Shown piece by piece: positions 35,750 to 45,833 of a stretch of DNA of 64,000 bases. Position numbers and translations under genes: made by a program. How positions within the stretch are numbered: position 1 is the stretch's first letter; every line of letters begins with the position of its first letter. This DNA is from Chitinophagaceae bacterium PMP191F (lineage in GTDB: Bacteria; Bacteroidota; Bacteroidia; Chitinophagales; Chitinophagaceae). The stretch lies in NCBI GenBank assembly GCA_001302245.1, contig LGYU01000036.1, positions 35,479-99,478 of the forward strand, given 5' to 3'. Below the pieces are notes generated by a model, which was not told the origin of the DNA, did no database searches, and saw only the letters and a program-made list of their open reading frames with translations.

Positions 35750-36406
35750 TTAATTATTCTTCCCCCCCAGCATTGGTACAAAAGAAAAATTTTCAAATAT
35801 CTCTTCCTGTACACTTCCATCGGCTTGTTTGGTAAGCCTGAGCATGCGTTGCACCTGTCCTTCACCAACCGGTATTACCATTTTACCACCTGTTTTCAAT
35901 TGTTCGATCAGCTTAGGCGGAATATAAGGCGCAGCAGCTGTAACAATCACTTTATCAAAAGGTGCATAGGTAGGCAAGCCCTCGTAACCATCCCCATAAA
36001 AATATTTGATGCCGGTGTACTTGCCACGCAATACAAACTTCTTGTGCTCATCAAACAGTTTTTTCTGTCGCTCAATAGTATATACCTGTGCATTCATCTC
36101 GCCCAGCACAATGGCCTGGTAACCGCTGCCGGTACCAATTTCCAGTACTTTTTCGTAAGGTTTTATTTCCAGTAACTGGCTTTGATAAGCTACTGTATAT
36201 GGTTGAGAAATGGTTTGTCCTTCAGCAATGGGAAATGCTTTGTCTTCATAAGCCACCTTATCAAATGCTGAATCGAGAAAATAATGACGGGGAATGTTCA
36301 TAATAGCCTGCAATACCCGCTCATCTGTAATGCCTTTCTGCCGTAACAGATCTACCAGCTGTTTCCGTAGTCCTTTATGCCTGTATGTATCTTCAAATGT
36401 TCTCAT
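35750..36406 (-). CDS. pcm: Protein-L-isoaspartate O-methyltransferase
   Basis: Repairs isoaspartyl residues by SAM-dependent methylation. It is 218 residues from the ATG at 36406 (a GTG two codons earlier is less likely). SAM motif I is VLEIGTGSGYQAIVLGEM; the substrate segment is EGQTISQPYTVAYQSQLLEI; and VIVTAAAPYIPPKLIEQL is the post-motif strand. It is cytoplasmic, with no partner gene, and lies convergent with the Tat operon. Confidence 0.96.
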   Translation of the reverse strand: MRTFEDTYRHKGLRKQLVDLLRQKGITDERVLQAIMNIPRHYFLDSAFDKVAYEDKAFPIAEGQTISQPYTVAYQSQLLEIKPYEKVLEIGTGSGYQAIVLGEMNAQVYTIERQKKLFDEHKKFVLRGKYTGIKYFYGDGYEGLPTYAPFDKVIVTAAAPYIPPKLIEQLKTGGKMVIPVGEGQVQRMLRLTKQADGSVQEEIFENFSFVPMLGGKNN

Positions 36407-36626
36407 AAGCACAGCAAAGATATTAAAATGGTAACAGGATAGAATTTTTGGTTATAAGTTATAAATCTTAAGTTAAGGCGCCTATAAGATACATATATTA
36501 ATGTATAACCGATGATAAATGTCCAACATGTACTTAACATTTTTATAATACCTGCGCATTCGTTTAATTAAGCAACTTGCATCCCGAAAAAGGATAAGGC
36601 AATCATTCCATCATCTATCAGTAGCA

Positions 36627-37181
36627 ATGAATGATATAACCGGCATCAGGGAAGGCGATGCAGCCGTTTTTCGGGCAGTGTATGAACAGCTTCATGTAAA
36701 AGTATTCAGGTATTTTCTAAAACGCACTACCCTTCACGAAACAGCCACCGAACTTACCCAGCAGCTCTTCATCAAATTATGGCAATCACGCCATACGCTT
36801 TCAGACAGCTATAGTATGGAAGCGCAGCTCTTTATTATGGCCAACAGTGTATTGATAGATCACTTACGGAAAGAAGCTGTTAACAGAAAAAACTACAGCA
36901 CTGTTGCCGGGCTTGAACCGCTTGCTGAAACACGCTATGAACAGGAAGCCCATCATTCACTGGAAGCCAATGATTATTTAAGGCTAGCTATACACCAACT
37001 TCCCCCGGTACGTAAAAAGGTGTTTATCTTAAAAATGTTTCATGGTTATTCCAACCGTGAAATTGCAGGCAGGCTATCTGTATCTGTAAAAACGGTAGAG
37101 GACCATCTGTTAAAAGCTGTGCGGCAGATCCGTTCGCTGCTGACCACTTTGTGGCTGTTTCTGATAACATTACTGCCATAA
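36627..37181 (+). CDS. ECF-type RNA polymerase sigma-70 factor
   Basis: 184 residues. Sigma region 2 reads VFRYFLKRTTLHETATELTQ with FIKLWQSR; region 4 is the helix-turn-helix REIAGRLSVSVKTVEDHLLK. It belongs to the FecI-like group paired with FecR in Bacteroidota. The anti-sigma gene starts 87 bp on, and SusC/SusD-type genes follow, so it probably turns them on when the receptor is engaged. Confidence 0.94.
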   Translation: MNDITGIREGDAAVFRAVYEQLHVKVFRYFLKRTTLHETATELTQQLFIKLWQSRHTLSDSYSMEAQLFIMANSVLIDHLRKEAVNRKNYSTVAGLEPLAETRYEQEAHHSLEANDYLRLAIHQLPPVRKKVFILKMFHGYSNREIAGRLSVSVKTVEDHLLKAVRQIRSLLTTLWLFLITLLP

Positions 37182-37268
37182 CCACCCGCTACATTAAGTT
37201 AATGTTACCGGCAGGGATTTCTTCTTTTATACACGTATTTAATTTCAACCTTATTTACAAAGTTCTGC

Positions 37269-38318
37269 ATGCATATAGACAAGTTGATTATTGAAAGATT
37301 CCTGGCAAACCGTTGTGATGCTGAAGAAGCAGAACAGGTACATCGCTATTTAACCGATCATCCGGAAACATTGCAGCAATACCTGCAACAGGAATGGGAT
37401 GGCATCAGCGCAACAGGAAAGCTGGACAAGGCACATGCAGCAGCTATGTTCAGGCAGGTACAAAAACATACCGGTGCAGGGAAAGTAATATCCATGAAAC
37501 ATCTGTCATGGGCAGCAGCAGTATTGATCATTGCATGTTGTACCTGGTTGTACCAGCCAACTACCAGAACAACGGCAACCAGGATAGTAACTGCAACAAA
37601 TACCACTGATAAAAAGACAGCAGAACCAGTGTACAACTGGCAACAACAACACAATACATCAGGCAACGTGCAAAAGATTACGCTACAGGACGGTTCTGTA
37701 GTATCCCTTTCACCGGCGGCAGTTGTAAAGTATAAACAACCGTTTGAGCCAGGCAAACGTGATATCTACCTGGAAGGAGAAGCTTTTTTTGAAGTAGTGA
37801 AAGATAAAACAAGTCCTTTTACGGTATACTCAGGGCACCTGTCTACCACTGCATTGGGCACTTCGTTCAGGGTTACTACTACGCCTGCTATGGTACATGT
37901 AAAACTAATAACAGGCAAAGTGGTGATACGTTCAACCAGGCAATTGCCGGGATGGGACAAGGATGTTTACCTGATGCCCGGTCAGCAGATGCATTATAAT
38001 ACCATAGCCAGTATTATAAAAGTATCTAACACAGAAAGCAACAAACAATCATCTGTTCCTGCATCTGCAGAAACACATAGCAGGCAGGAAATAGTATTTG
38101 ACAATACACCGATGCAGGCTGTGCTGGATAAACTGATGCAACGTTATAAAGTACCCATTACTTATACCAGGGAGGAACTGAACGGGATCAGCTTTTCTGG
38201 AACTGTTTTCTATAACGATTCGCTGCCTGTCATTTTACAAGTCATTGGTCGCATGAATGACCTTTCTGTCACACACACAGGCGATGGCTTTTACATAAAA
38301 AAAGCAATTAAAGAGTAA
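37269..38318 (+). CDS. FecR-family anti-sigma/regulator
   Basis: 349 residues. The N-terminal cytoplasmic part (about 1-75) is followed by one transmembrane helix (LSWAAAVLIIACCTWLY, about 78-95). The periplasmic FecR domain carries QKITLQDGSVVSLSPAA and EGEAFFEVVKDKTSPFTVYS. The C-terminal DUF4974 part (FDNTPMQAVLDKLMQRYKVP) is the usual STN-like end. It should relay SusC occupancy to the ECF sigma factor encoded just before it. Confidence 0.93.
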   Translation: MHIDKLIIERFLANRCDAEEAEQVHRYLTDHPETLQQYLQQEWDGISATGKLDKAHAAAMFRQVQKHTGAGKVISMKHLSWAAAVLIIACCTWLYQPTTRTTATRIVTATNTTDKKTAEPVYNWQQQHNTSGNVQKITLQDGSVVSLSPAAVVKYKQPFEPGKRDIYLEGEAFFEVVKDKTSPFTVYSGHLSTTALGTSFRVTTTPAMVHVKLITGKVVIRSTRQLPGWDKDVYLMPGQQMHYNTIASIIKVSNTESNKQSSVPASAETHSRQEIVFDNTPMQAVLDKLMQRYKVPITYTREELNGISFSGTVFYNDSLPVILQVIGRMNDLSVTHTGDGFYIKKAIKE

Positions 38319-38412
38319 TCGTTTTTACCGGCATTTTTCAACAGGTAACATCCGCTGCGGCGGCATGTAAGGCCATCTTTTGTATAAACCGCTCAACTAA
38401 AACCAGATAATT

Positions 38413-41349
38413 ATGAAAGGTAAGGCTCACATCATTAAACAACAACTACAATCTCTTGCGTGGTGTATACTGCTGGTGTTTTTTGCACAGCATGTTTTTT
38501 CACAGCAGGATACAGACACAGATGTTACCGGTACGGTAATGTCTGAGAAAGGTGATCTGCTGGCAGGCGTAACTGTTCAGGTTCGTCATACTGCCGGCAG
38601 CGAAACCTATACTACATACACTGATGCCAAAGGTATTTTTGTGTTCAGAAAACTAAAGCCCGGCAACAAGTATGATTTCGCATTTTCATCTGTAGGCTAC
38701 GAGAATGCTTTTTACAAAGCATATACTGTTAAAAAATCTGATCAGAAAAACACATTATTGATCAGGCTTAACAGTAAAAGCAACCAGTTGGAAGAGGTAG
38801 TAGTTACCGGTCAGGGTATTGATATCAGCAAAAAAAGATTATCCTCCAATGTGGCAAGCATCAAATCCTCTGAACTGGAAAATATTCCTTCCAGCCGTTT
38901 TGATCAGTTGCTGCAGGCTAAACTGCCCAATGCACAGATACGGCTTACCGGCGGTCAGTCCGGTGCAACTTCTATCATCCGTTCAAGAGGTGTTAACTCA
39001 GCGTTTGTAAACTCCACGCCCATCATTTATGTAGATGGTGTGCGCATGGATAACCTGAATACCGTAGCTGCATTGGGTGGCGGAAGTACACAGGGCGCTG
39101 CCATCAGCTCTATGGCCGATATCCCGATGGATAATATAGAACATGTAGAATATATCAATGGCGGTGCTGCTACCACTTTATACGGTTCTGATGCAGCCAA
39201 TGGTGTGATACAAATCTTCACTAAAAAAGGTAACTCCCGCAGAACAGATATTACAGTAGAAGCGCAGCTGGGTGTGGAAAAATCCACCAACGATTTTTTG
39301 CATTTCAAACGTACCAAGAATCTTTTGTTTGAAAACGGCATGTTCCAGAAATACCACCTGGCATTGAATGGTGGCAGCGACAAGTTCGGGTACAGCTTTT
39401 CTGCCAATTACCTCAACAGCAATGGTGTATTACTATACAACCAGAACCGCATCCGTAAAATAGATTTCAGCAGCGGGTTCCGTGCACCGCTGGGCAGCAA
39501 GGTTACTTATGAAAGTTCATTCATGTTTGTAAATAACCAATACAAAAGGAACCGTAATGGCAACCAGGGTGGTTATACTGGTCTGTGGTTTGCAGAAAGT
39601 GGCGCGTCTGCTATTACCGGTCCCAGGTTCGACAACAAAATAGATAACCTGTCTGATTCTGCTTTCCGTGTAATGAAAGCATACGTAAATGAAGCCGAGC
39701 GTTTGCAGAACGACCAGATCCGCGTAAACCGTTTTACAACATCACAAACTTTTAAATACATTCCGTTCAAAAACCTGGTGGTAAAAGCATCTGGAGGTAT
39801 TGATTATCGTGTAATGAAAGACCAGGTGATACAAACCAACCAGTATCTTACCGTAACTACCGGCAAGCCTGTGACCGACCAGGGCAATATTTCCAATAAT
39901 GAACGTAAGTATATGGGCATTACCCTGGAACTGAATGCGCAACATACCTGGAACACTAAATTATTTTCATTGGTAACTACGGCAGGCGGACAGTTTTTCC
40001 GCAATGATGACCAGCAGGTTTCCTATACCGGTACCAATATCCGTGATGGAGCAAGAACCATCAGTGATGCAGCCGTAAGAAGCGCCAATGAATACTATGC
40101 AGAGATCGTGAACTACGGTATTTATGTACAGGAGAACATTGGCTTTAAGAACAAACTGTTTGCCGACCTGGGTATCCGTGGCGACGGTAACCCGGCCTTT
40201 GGTAAAAATATCGGTATCCAGTATTATCCAAAAGCAGGCTTATCATGGGTTGTAAGCCAGGAGCCCTGGTTTGAACCGTTATTGAATGTGGTCTCTTCTG
40301 CCAGGCTGCGCGGCAGTTTTGGTATTGCAGGTAACCTGCCAAAAGCATGGGCCAATGAAAGAACCATCGCTTTCGGCGGATTCCTGGCAGACCAGGCTGC
40401 TTACTTCGGTCAGCCGGGTAATGAAAACCTGAAACCGGAAAAAACACGCACTACTGAAGTTGGTATGGATCTTTCATTTCTGCAGGATCGTATCCGTTTT
40501 TCTGCCGGTTATTATCGTTCAGCTACACACGATGCATTGTTTTATGTACCGGCTACTCCTTCTACCGGTCAATCACAAAACCAACTGTACAATGTAGGCC
40601 GTATCCTGAACCGTGGTTGGGAATTTAATACTGTGCTGGTACCTGTTAAAACCAAACAGTTTACGGCCAGTGTAAATCTTTCTGTAAATACATTGTACAA
40701 CCGCGTAGTAAGCTCAGGTGGTGTAGCGCCATTCAATATCAATGGTTTCAGCGCGCGTACCATCCAGACAGTAGTGCAGGAAGGTTTCCCGGTTGGTTTT
40801 ATCCGTGGCAATTATGGCACTTTTGGCAAAGATGGTGTACTGGAAAGTACGGTGGCACAGTCTTACCTGGGTACCACCATCCCCGACCTGTTCGGCAGCA
40901 TGGGTCTGAATATCCAGTACAGGAACTTCCAGTTATTTGCCAATGCTGATTACCAGTCCGGCGCTTATGCCAACAACTGGGATGCACAGTTCCGCTATAA
41001 CTACGGAGCATCCAATGAAGGCATTCCGCAGGCTGAGATCGACAAGAACGGACGCAGCAACTGGTTAAGCTTTACCAATAAGTTCATTGAAAAAACAGAC
41101 TTTATTAAAGTAAGGACCATCGGTGTATTGTATTCATTAAGATCTGCTTCCAAAACCAGTACCATTAAATCACTGACCATTGGTTTCTCTGCTGTCAACC
41201 CGCTCAACTTTGCTTCTTCTTCTTTTGATCCTGAAGCAACCATCAGCGGTTCTGCACAGGGGCAAGGGGGTGCTACTACCGGCGGTATTTCTTATGCCAC
41301 CTATTCATCACCACGCCAGTTTATCGGTACTGTCCGTTTTAATTTTTAA
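38413..41349 (+). CDS. SusC/RagA-type TonB-dependent outer-membrane transporter
   Basis: 978 residues. Signal peptide (to FSQ, about 31), carboxypeptidase-regulatory-like domain (VTGTVMSEKGDLLAGVTVQV), TonB box region LEEVVVTGQG, plug with SIIRSRGVNSAF and IPMDNIEHVEYINGGAATTLYG, then a 22-strand barrel ending IGTVRFNF. It is the import channel of a SusCD pair. The substrate cannot be read from it; the downstream phosphodiesterase hints at a nucleotide or phosphodiester rather than a plain glycan. Gene order after the sigma/FecR pair supports regulation by that pair. Confidence 0.95.
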   Translation: MKGKAHIIKQQLQSLAWCILLVFFAQHVFSQQDTDTDVTGTVMSEKGDLLAGVTVQVRHTAGSETYTTYTDAKGIFVFRKLKPGNKYDFAFSSVGYENAFYKAYTVKKSDQKNTLLIRLNSKSNQLEEVVVTGQGIDISKKRLSSNVASIKSSELENIPSSRFDQLLQAKLPNAQIRLTGGQSGATSIIRSRGVNSAFVNSTPIIYVDGVRMDNLNTVAALGGGSTQGAAISSMADIPMDNIEHVEYINGGAATTLYGSDAANGVIQIFTKKGNSRRTDITVEAQLGVEKSTNDFLHFKRTKNLLFENGMFQKYHLALNGGSDKFGYSFSANYLNSNGVLLYNQNRIRKIDFSSGFRAPLGSKVTYESSFMFVNNQYKRNRNGNQGGYTGLWFAESGASAITGPRFDNKIDNLSDSAFRVMKAYVNEAERLQNDQIRVNRFTTSQTFKYIPFKNLVVKASGGIDYRVMKDQVIQTNQYLTVTTGKPVTDQGNISNNERKYMGITLELNAQHTWNTKLFSLVTTAGGQFFRNDDQQVSYTGTNIRDGARTISDAAVRSANEYYAEIVNYGIYVQENIGFKNKLFADLGIRGDGNPAFGKNIGIQYYPKAGLSWVVSQEPWFEPLLNVVSSARLRGSFGIAGNLPKAWANERTIAFGGFLADQAAYFGQPGNENLKPEKTRTTEVGMDLSFLQDRIRFSAGYYRSATHDALFYVPATPSTGQSQNQLYNVGRILNRGWEFNTVLVPVKTKQFTASVNLSVNTLYNRVVSSGGVAPFNINGFSARTIQTVVQEGFPVGFIRGNYGTFGKDGVLESTVAQSYLGTTIPDLFGSMGLNIQYRNFQLFANADYQSGAYANNWDAQFRYNYGASNEGIPQAEIDKNGRSNWLSFTNKFIEKTDFIKVRTIGVLYSLRSASKTSTIKSLTIGFSAVNPLNFASSSFDPEATISGSAQGQGGATTGGISYATYSSPRQFIGTVRFNF

Positions 41350-41379
41350 GCTGATACTATCACCATCAAACTCATTTAT

Positions 41380-42796
41380 ATGCAACGATATTTGTTAGCG
41401 CTGGCATTTGCAGCAACCCTTGCGTTACCGGCCTGCGTAAAAAATCCCAATGTAACCGAAGACGTATACATCAGCAATCCCAATGCTTCCAGAAGTTGGG
41501 CCAACGGGCTTCGCCGCCAGTTAGCTGTTACCATGAATGCGGTAGTAGTGAACTCAGAACTGATGTCGGACAACTATTTTAATAACTATACACAGAACAG
41601 TAAGGTATTTGATATACCCCAGATCGATTATTTTGATGTGGATGTAAATACCGCACAGGCAGAAGTAGAGCGTTTGCGTGAAATGGCACTTTACGGATTG
41701 AATAAAGTAGTACCGGCCGATGCCAGCACTACAGCAGCCGATAAAGCTACGATGTTATTCTGCCACGCATTTTCATACCTGCTGAGCGGTGAGTTATTTG
41801 TAGCACTGCCCGGCAGTAGTCTTGGCCCTGTTTTAACATCCAACGAACTTTTTACAACGCTCATTACCCATATTTGATGAAGCTATTGCCACAGAACCCG
41901 ATGCCGCTAAAAAGATCGCATACACACTATTAAAAGCCCGTGTATACTATGCATTGGGCGATGCTGTCAATGCGGGTAAATTTGCAACAGATGCCCTGGC
42001 CAAAAAAGATGTGCTACTGCAGGTTGCTTACGACGGACTGAATGGCGTAAGCAATGAAATGCAGACAGGTACTTTTGTGGCGCTGCCTAATCGCTTTGCG
42101 CCCCTGCCCCGGCTGGATTTCCTGGATCCCAAATATTTCAATACAGGTGTAGCTGCACAGGAACAAAAATCCATCGCCATTGCCAAAGGCGAAGAAGCTT
42201 ACCTGATACTGGCAGAAATAAAGGTCTCAGCACAGGATATTCCCGGTGCACGCCAGTTGTTGCAGAGCATGCTTACAGACGTGGTGAACCTGCGCACCGT
42301 AACGCCCCTTGATGATAGTAAAGAAACACGTAATGGCGGCAATCGCAAAGATTACCCGCTGACCGCTATGAAAGTAAAATTTGATCAGAATGATACCGCC
42401 AGAAGCGGTTATGTGCTGGACAGGCAGGCAGGTAAAGTAAATGTGTACGCTATATCCGGCACCAAAGTAACCAGTGCCGATCTGAATGCAGCTACCACAC
42501 AGGACGATATGCTGTACCTGCTGTACCGCATGCGCCAGGAGATCTTCATCAGCGAAGGCAGACGTATGACCGACCTGGGTATCAAAATGCCTGTATCACA
42601 AACAGAACAGCTCAATAACACAAATGTAAAAGCAGAGCATACGAAAGCACAACTGCCTTCTTTTATTCCACTGAACCGTGCTATGGATGATTTTACGGTA
42701 GATGCCGCTAATGGTATTGTAACCATGAAATACGACATGAACAGGGTACTGGTAAAAAACAAAACAGCCAAAGAGATCTTTCCTTTTATAAATTAA
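41380..42796 (+). pseudogene. SusD/RagB-type lipoprotein, frameshifted
   Basis: The SusD-type surface lipoprotein partner of the SusC gene. The lipobox LALPAC follows the ATG at 41380. The frame stops at 41877 after TSNELFTTLITHI. In the next frame the text continues as RSLPIFDEAIATEPDAAKK and runs on, via 41954, to the stop at 42796. Removing one base from the T5 run at 41849-41853 would join them as SNELLQRSLPIFDEAI, a normal SusD sentence. The full product would be about 471 residues. Either a sequencing error, a true mutation or a slippage switch; the read cannot decide. Confidence 0.85.
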
Positions 42797-42801
42797 TCTG
42801 T

Positions 42802-44154
42802 ATGAAAAATAAATTCATAGCCCTGCTGGTCATTGCATCTTCATTGTACATCAATGCCACCGCGCAAAAAGTTAAGTACGTAGTATTGGTTAGTATTGAC
42901 GGCTTCCGTCCTGATTTTTATAAAGACCCATCCTGGCCTACGCCCAACCTGCAGCAGATGGCCAAACAGGGTGTCTATGCACAGGGAGTAACGGGTGTGT
43001 TTCCTACAGTAACCTATCCGTCGCACACATCACTTATCACCGGTGTAACACCTTCCAGGCATGGTATTCTTTACAACACCATGTTTGAACCGGGCGGTGA
43101 AGGGGGACAATGGTATACGGAAGCCCGCCAGATACAGGCCGAAACACTGTGGGATGCTATTCGTAAAGCAGGTTTGCGTTCTGCTTCTGTATCATGGCCC
43201 GTATCAACAGGCGCGCCGGTTGATTATAACATACCTGAAATATGGTCAAAGGAAAACCCCGCCGATCGTCGTGGTGCTACCAGCCAGTATGCTACTCCCA
43301 AAGGATTGTTTGAAGAAGTAGTGGCCAATGCTACGGGCAATATGCAGATCAATGATTACAATCTCAATTCGCTCAGCATGGATCAGAACCTGGCGCGTAT
43401 AGCCGGTTATCTTATCCGTACCTATAAACCCAATCTGCTCACCATTCACCTGCCCTGTACAGACGGAGCACAACATGCCGAAGGACGCGAAAGCGATCAG
43501 TTGCGTCGTGCTATTGCCGGGGCAGACAATGCAGTTGGTATTATCCTGGATGCATTGCAAAAGGCCGGTATCAGAGACAGTGCAGCCGTAATTGTAGCCG
43601 GTGATCATGGTTTTGTAAATACGCATTCCAGCCTGGCACCCAATGTATGGCTGGCAAAAAAAGGATTGATTGGAAAAGCCGGCAATAAAGAAGACTGGAA
43701 AGCATGGTTTGTTCCTACCGGCGGTGCAGCCCTGCTTCGTTTGAAAGACAGTAAAGACATGGCAACACTGCAACAGGTAAAACAGTTGCTGCAGGAATTA
43801 CCGGAATCACAGAAAAAACTGTTCCGTATTATTGAAAAACCAGAGCTGGCAAAATCAGGTGCAGATCCTGATGCAGTACTGGCACTGGCTGCAATACAGG
43901 GTATTGCTTTCAACAGCGCTATTACGGGAGAAGAACTTCGTCCGGCGAAAGGTGGTACACATGGTTATTATCCTGATTTTTATGAAATACAAACAGGATT
44001 TGTAGCCAATGGTGCAGGTATCCGTAAAAATGGTACGGCACCTGTTATGTCACTGACCGACATAGCTCCTACCATTGCTTATTTACTGGGTATTGAACTT
44101 AAACAGGCTACCGGCACTGTGTACCCGGGATTGCTGGAACAACGGAATAAATAA
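42802..44154 (+). CDS. Type I phosphodiesterase/nucleotide pyrophosphatase-like enzyme, exported
   Basis: 450 residues, signal peptide ending TAQ (about 21). Alkaline-phosphatase superfamily, NPP branch: first metal Asp in LVSIDGFRPDF, nucleophile Thr in FPTVTYPSHTSLITG, then HLPCTDGAQHAEG, VAGDHGF and a late His in KGGTHGYYPD. It hydrolyses phosphodiester or pyrophosphate bonds of nucleotides or related compounds, outside the cytoplasm. It begins 6 bp after the SusD frame, so it is surely in the same operon. Confidence 0.9.
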   Translation: MKNKFIALLVIASSLYINATAQKVKYVVLVSIDGFRPDFYKDPSWPTPNLQQMAKQGVYAQGVTGVFPTVTYPSHTSLITGVTPSRHGILYNTMFEPGGEGGQWYTEARQIQAETLWDAIRKAGLRSASVSWPVSTGAPVDYNIPEIWSKENPADRRGATSQYATPKGLFEEVVANATGNMQINDYNLNSLSMDQNLARIAGYLIRTYKPNLLTIHLPCTDGAQHAEGRESDQLRRAIAGADNAVGIILDALQKAGIRDSAAVIVAGDHGFVNTHSSLAPNVWLAKKGLIGKAGNKEDWKAWFVPTGGAALLRLKDSKDMATLQQVKQLLQELPESQKKLFRIIEKPELAKSGADPDAVLALAAIQGIAFNSAITGEELRPAKGGTHGYYPDFYEIQTGFVANGAGIRKNGTAPVMSLTDIAPTIAYLLGIELKQATGTVYPGLLEQRNK

Positions 44155-44176
44155 CCATATCATGTCCCTATGATAT

Positions 44177-44209
44177 AAAAGCAGCTTCTGTATGGAAGCT
44201 GCTTTTTTT
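44177..44209 (+). terminator. Terminator of the SusCD-phosphodiesterase operon
   Basis: A perfect 12-bp stem AAAAGCAGCTTC with GAAGCTGCTTTT around TGTATG, then seven T. Confidence 0.92.
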
Positions 44210-44230
44210 ACAGGTAGCCCATTCAACCAC

Positions 44231-44280
44231 CGTAGCTGGTGTTCCACTCCGTGGCAGGTATCTCACCAGCCACTGCAACA
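44231..44280. repeat. Palindrome-like element resembling that at 22447-22500
   Basis: TAGCTGGTGTTCCACTCC at the left and GTATCTCACCAGCCACTGCA at the right. It shares GCTGGTG and GTRTCTCACCAGCCACT with the spacer at 22447-22500, including a GCAACAA tail. Copies in two unrelated spacers suggest a dispersed repeat. Confidence 0.55.
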
Positions 44281-44321
44281 ATACCCACAGTTCATTTAAA
44301 CTTTCTGTATAATCAAATATC

Positions 44322-44356
44322 AAAAAAGGGCGGCCCCTTCTCAGGAGACACCCTTT
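44322..44356 (-). terminator. Terminator of RND operon 2
   Basis: Imperfect stem AAAGGG/CCCTTT extended by GGAGAC-like pairing, with the A-tract of 44322-44327 read as T in the minus-strand transcript. It lies 35 bp after the TolC stop. Confidence 0.65.
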
Positions 44357-44390
44357 CTATACATCAATAGGTTTTGTTTACATTACCGGT

Positions 44391-45833
44391 TTAATTCCAG
44401 CCGCCACCCAATGCCTGGTAAATATTCACCACGGCATTCATCTGTTGCTTTTTGGTTTCAATCAATTCAAATTTTGATTCCAGCGCATCCCGCTGTGTCA
44501 TCAATACTTCCATATAATCAGCACGGGCCGATTTAAAAAGCTCATTTGAAATATTGATAGATTGTGTTAGCGCTTCCACCTGTTTTGATTTCAGATCATA
44601 ACTTTTTTCAAGGTTGCTGATCTTCGTTAACTGGTTTACCACTTCCACGTAAGCATTCAGAATAGTACGTTCATAATTGTAGGCAGCCTGGATCTGTTTG
44701 GCATTGGCATTGAAATACGTTGCTTTAATCGCATTCCTGTTTACCAACGGAGCCACCAGGTCACCGGCCAGTGAATACAGGATAGACTGCGGCGTTTTGA
44801 TCAGGTAACTGGGATTGAAAGCCTGGTAACCTACAGCGGCAGAAATACCAACAGAAGGATAAAACTGTGCCTTGGCCACCTGCACATCCAGCCTGGCTGC
44901 TGCAAGATTCAGTTCAGCCTGTTTAATATCAGGACGATTGGCCAGCAACTGCGATGGAATACCGGCATGTATTGTTGCAGGTATCACATTATCGAACGAC
45001 TGGCTGTTCCTGGCAATAGGCTGCGGGTAACGTCCCAGCAGGAAATTGATCCTGTTTTCTGTTTCCGTGATCTTTTGACGGATATCATACTGCAGGCTTT
45101 GGGTATTGAGCACCTCTGCTTCAAATTTGCGTACAGCCAGTTCCGTTACACGGGTAGCTTCTTTCTGTAGTTTTACAATTTCCAGCGCGTTGGTCTGGAT
45201 ACCGATATTCCTGTTCACGATCTCCAGTTGATTATCGAGTGCCAGCAGTTCGTAATACGAATTGGCAACTTCAGCAATCAGTGTGGTGATCACAAAATTT
45301 CTGCCTTCAACAGTAGATAAATACCTGGTCACCGCTGCTTTTTTAGCATTGTGCAGTTTATGCCAGATATCAATTTCCCAGGTAGCATAGGCCGACAACA
45401 GGAAGTCCGGCAACGGATCGGGGGTTTCTTTACCCGGCGCAATTTCAACATTGGCTTCACTGGCCCCCCGGCTGGTATAACGGCCTACTTTGTCAATACC
45501 AATACCACCTTTTATACCAACAAAGGGCAAGTACTCCCCTTTCCTGGCGCGTATCTCATTTTTTGTGATCTCAATCTCCTGCAGGGTGATATTCAGTTCC
45601 TGGTTGTTCTTCAACGCAGTGTCGATCAACGCTACCAGGTAGGGATCAGTAAAATATTCTTTCCACTTTACAGTTGCAGTATTCACCGTATCCTGCGAAT
45701 TGTTATAATGCGCAGGCACTATTTTGTTTTCGGTTTTCCCGACTATGGCCGGAATTTTACAAGCTGCATAAGCCAGGCAGATACAGCTTATCCCTATGTA
45801 TTTATAGATATTGTTTCTAAACATTGTGTTCAA
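44391..45833 (-). CDS. TolC-family (NodT-like) outer-membrane efflux lipoprotein, system 2
   Basis: 480 residues with a lipobox (CLAYAAC), the NodT subgroup form. Two OEP repeats follow: NQELNITLQEIEITKNEIRA and the second at AELNLAAARLDVQVAKAQFYP. It starts 17 bp inside the end of the permease gene (45817-45833), a translational-coupling overlap; an ATG three codons later would reduce this to 8 bp. Last gene of the adaptor-permease-channel operon. Confidence 0.92.
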   Translation of the reverse strand: MNTMFRNNIYKYIGISCICLAYAACKIPAIVGKTENKIVPAHYNNSQDTVNTATVKWKEYFTDPYLVALIDTALKNNQELNITLQEIEITKNEIRARKGEYLPFVGIKGGIGIDKVGRYTSRGASEANVEIAPGKETPDPLPDFLLSAYATWEIDIWHKLHNAKKAAVTRYLSTVEGRNFVITTLIAEVANSYYELLALDNQLEIVNRNIGIQTNALEIVKLQKEATRVTELAVRKFEAEVLNTQSLQYDIRQKITETENRINFLLGRYPQPIARNSQSFDNVIPATIHAGIPSQLLANRPDIKQAELNLAAARLDVQVAKAQFYPSVGISAAVGYQAFNPSYLIKTPQSILYSLAGDLVAPLVNRNAIKATYFNANAKQIQAAYNYERTILNAYVEVVNQLTKISNLEKSYDLKSKQVEALTQSINISNELFKSARADYMEVLMTQRDALESKFELIETKKQQMNAVVNIYQALGGGWN

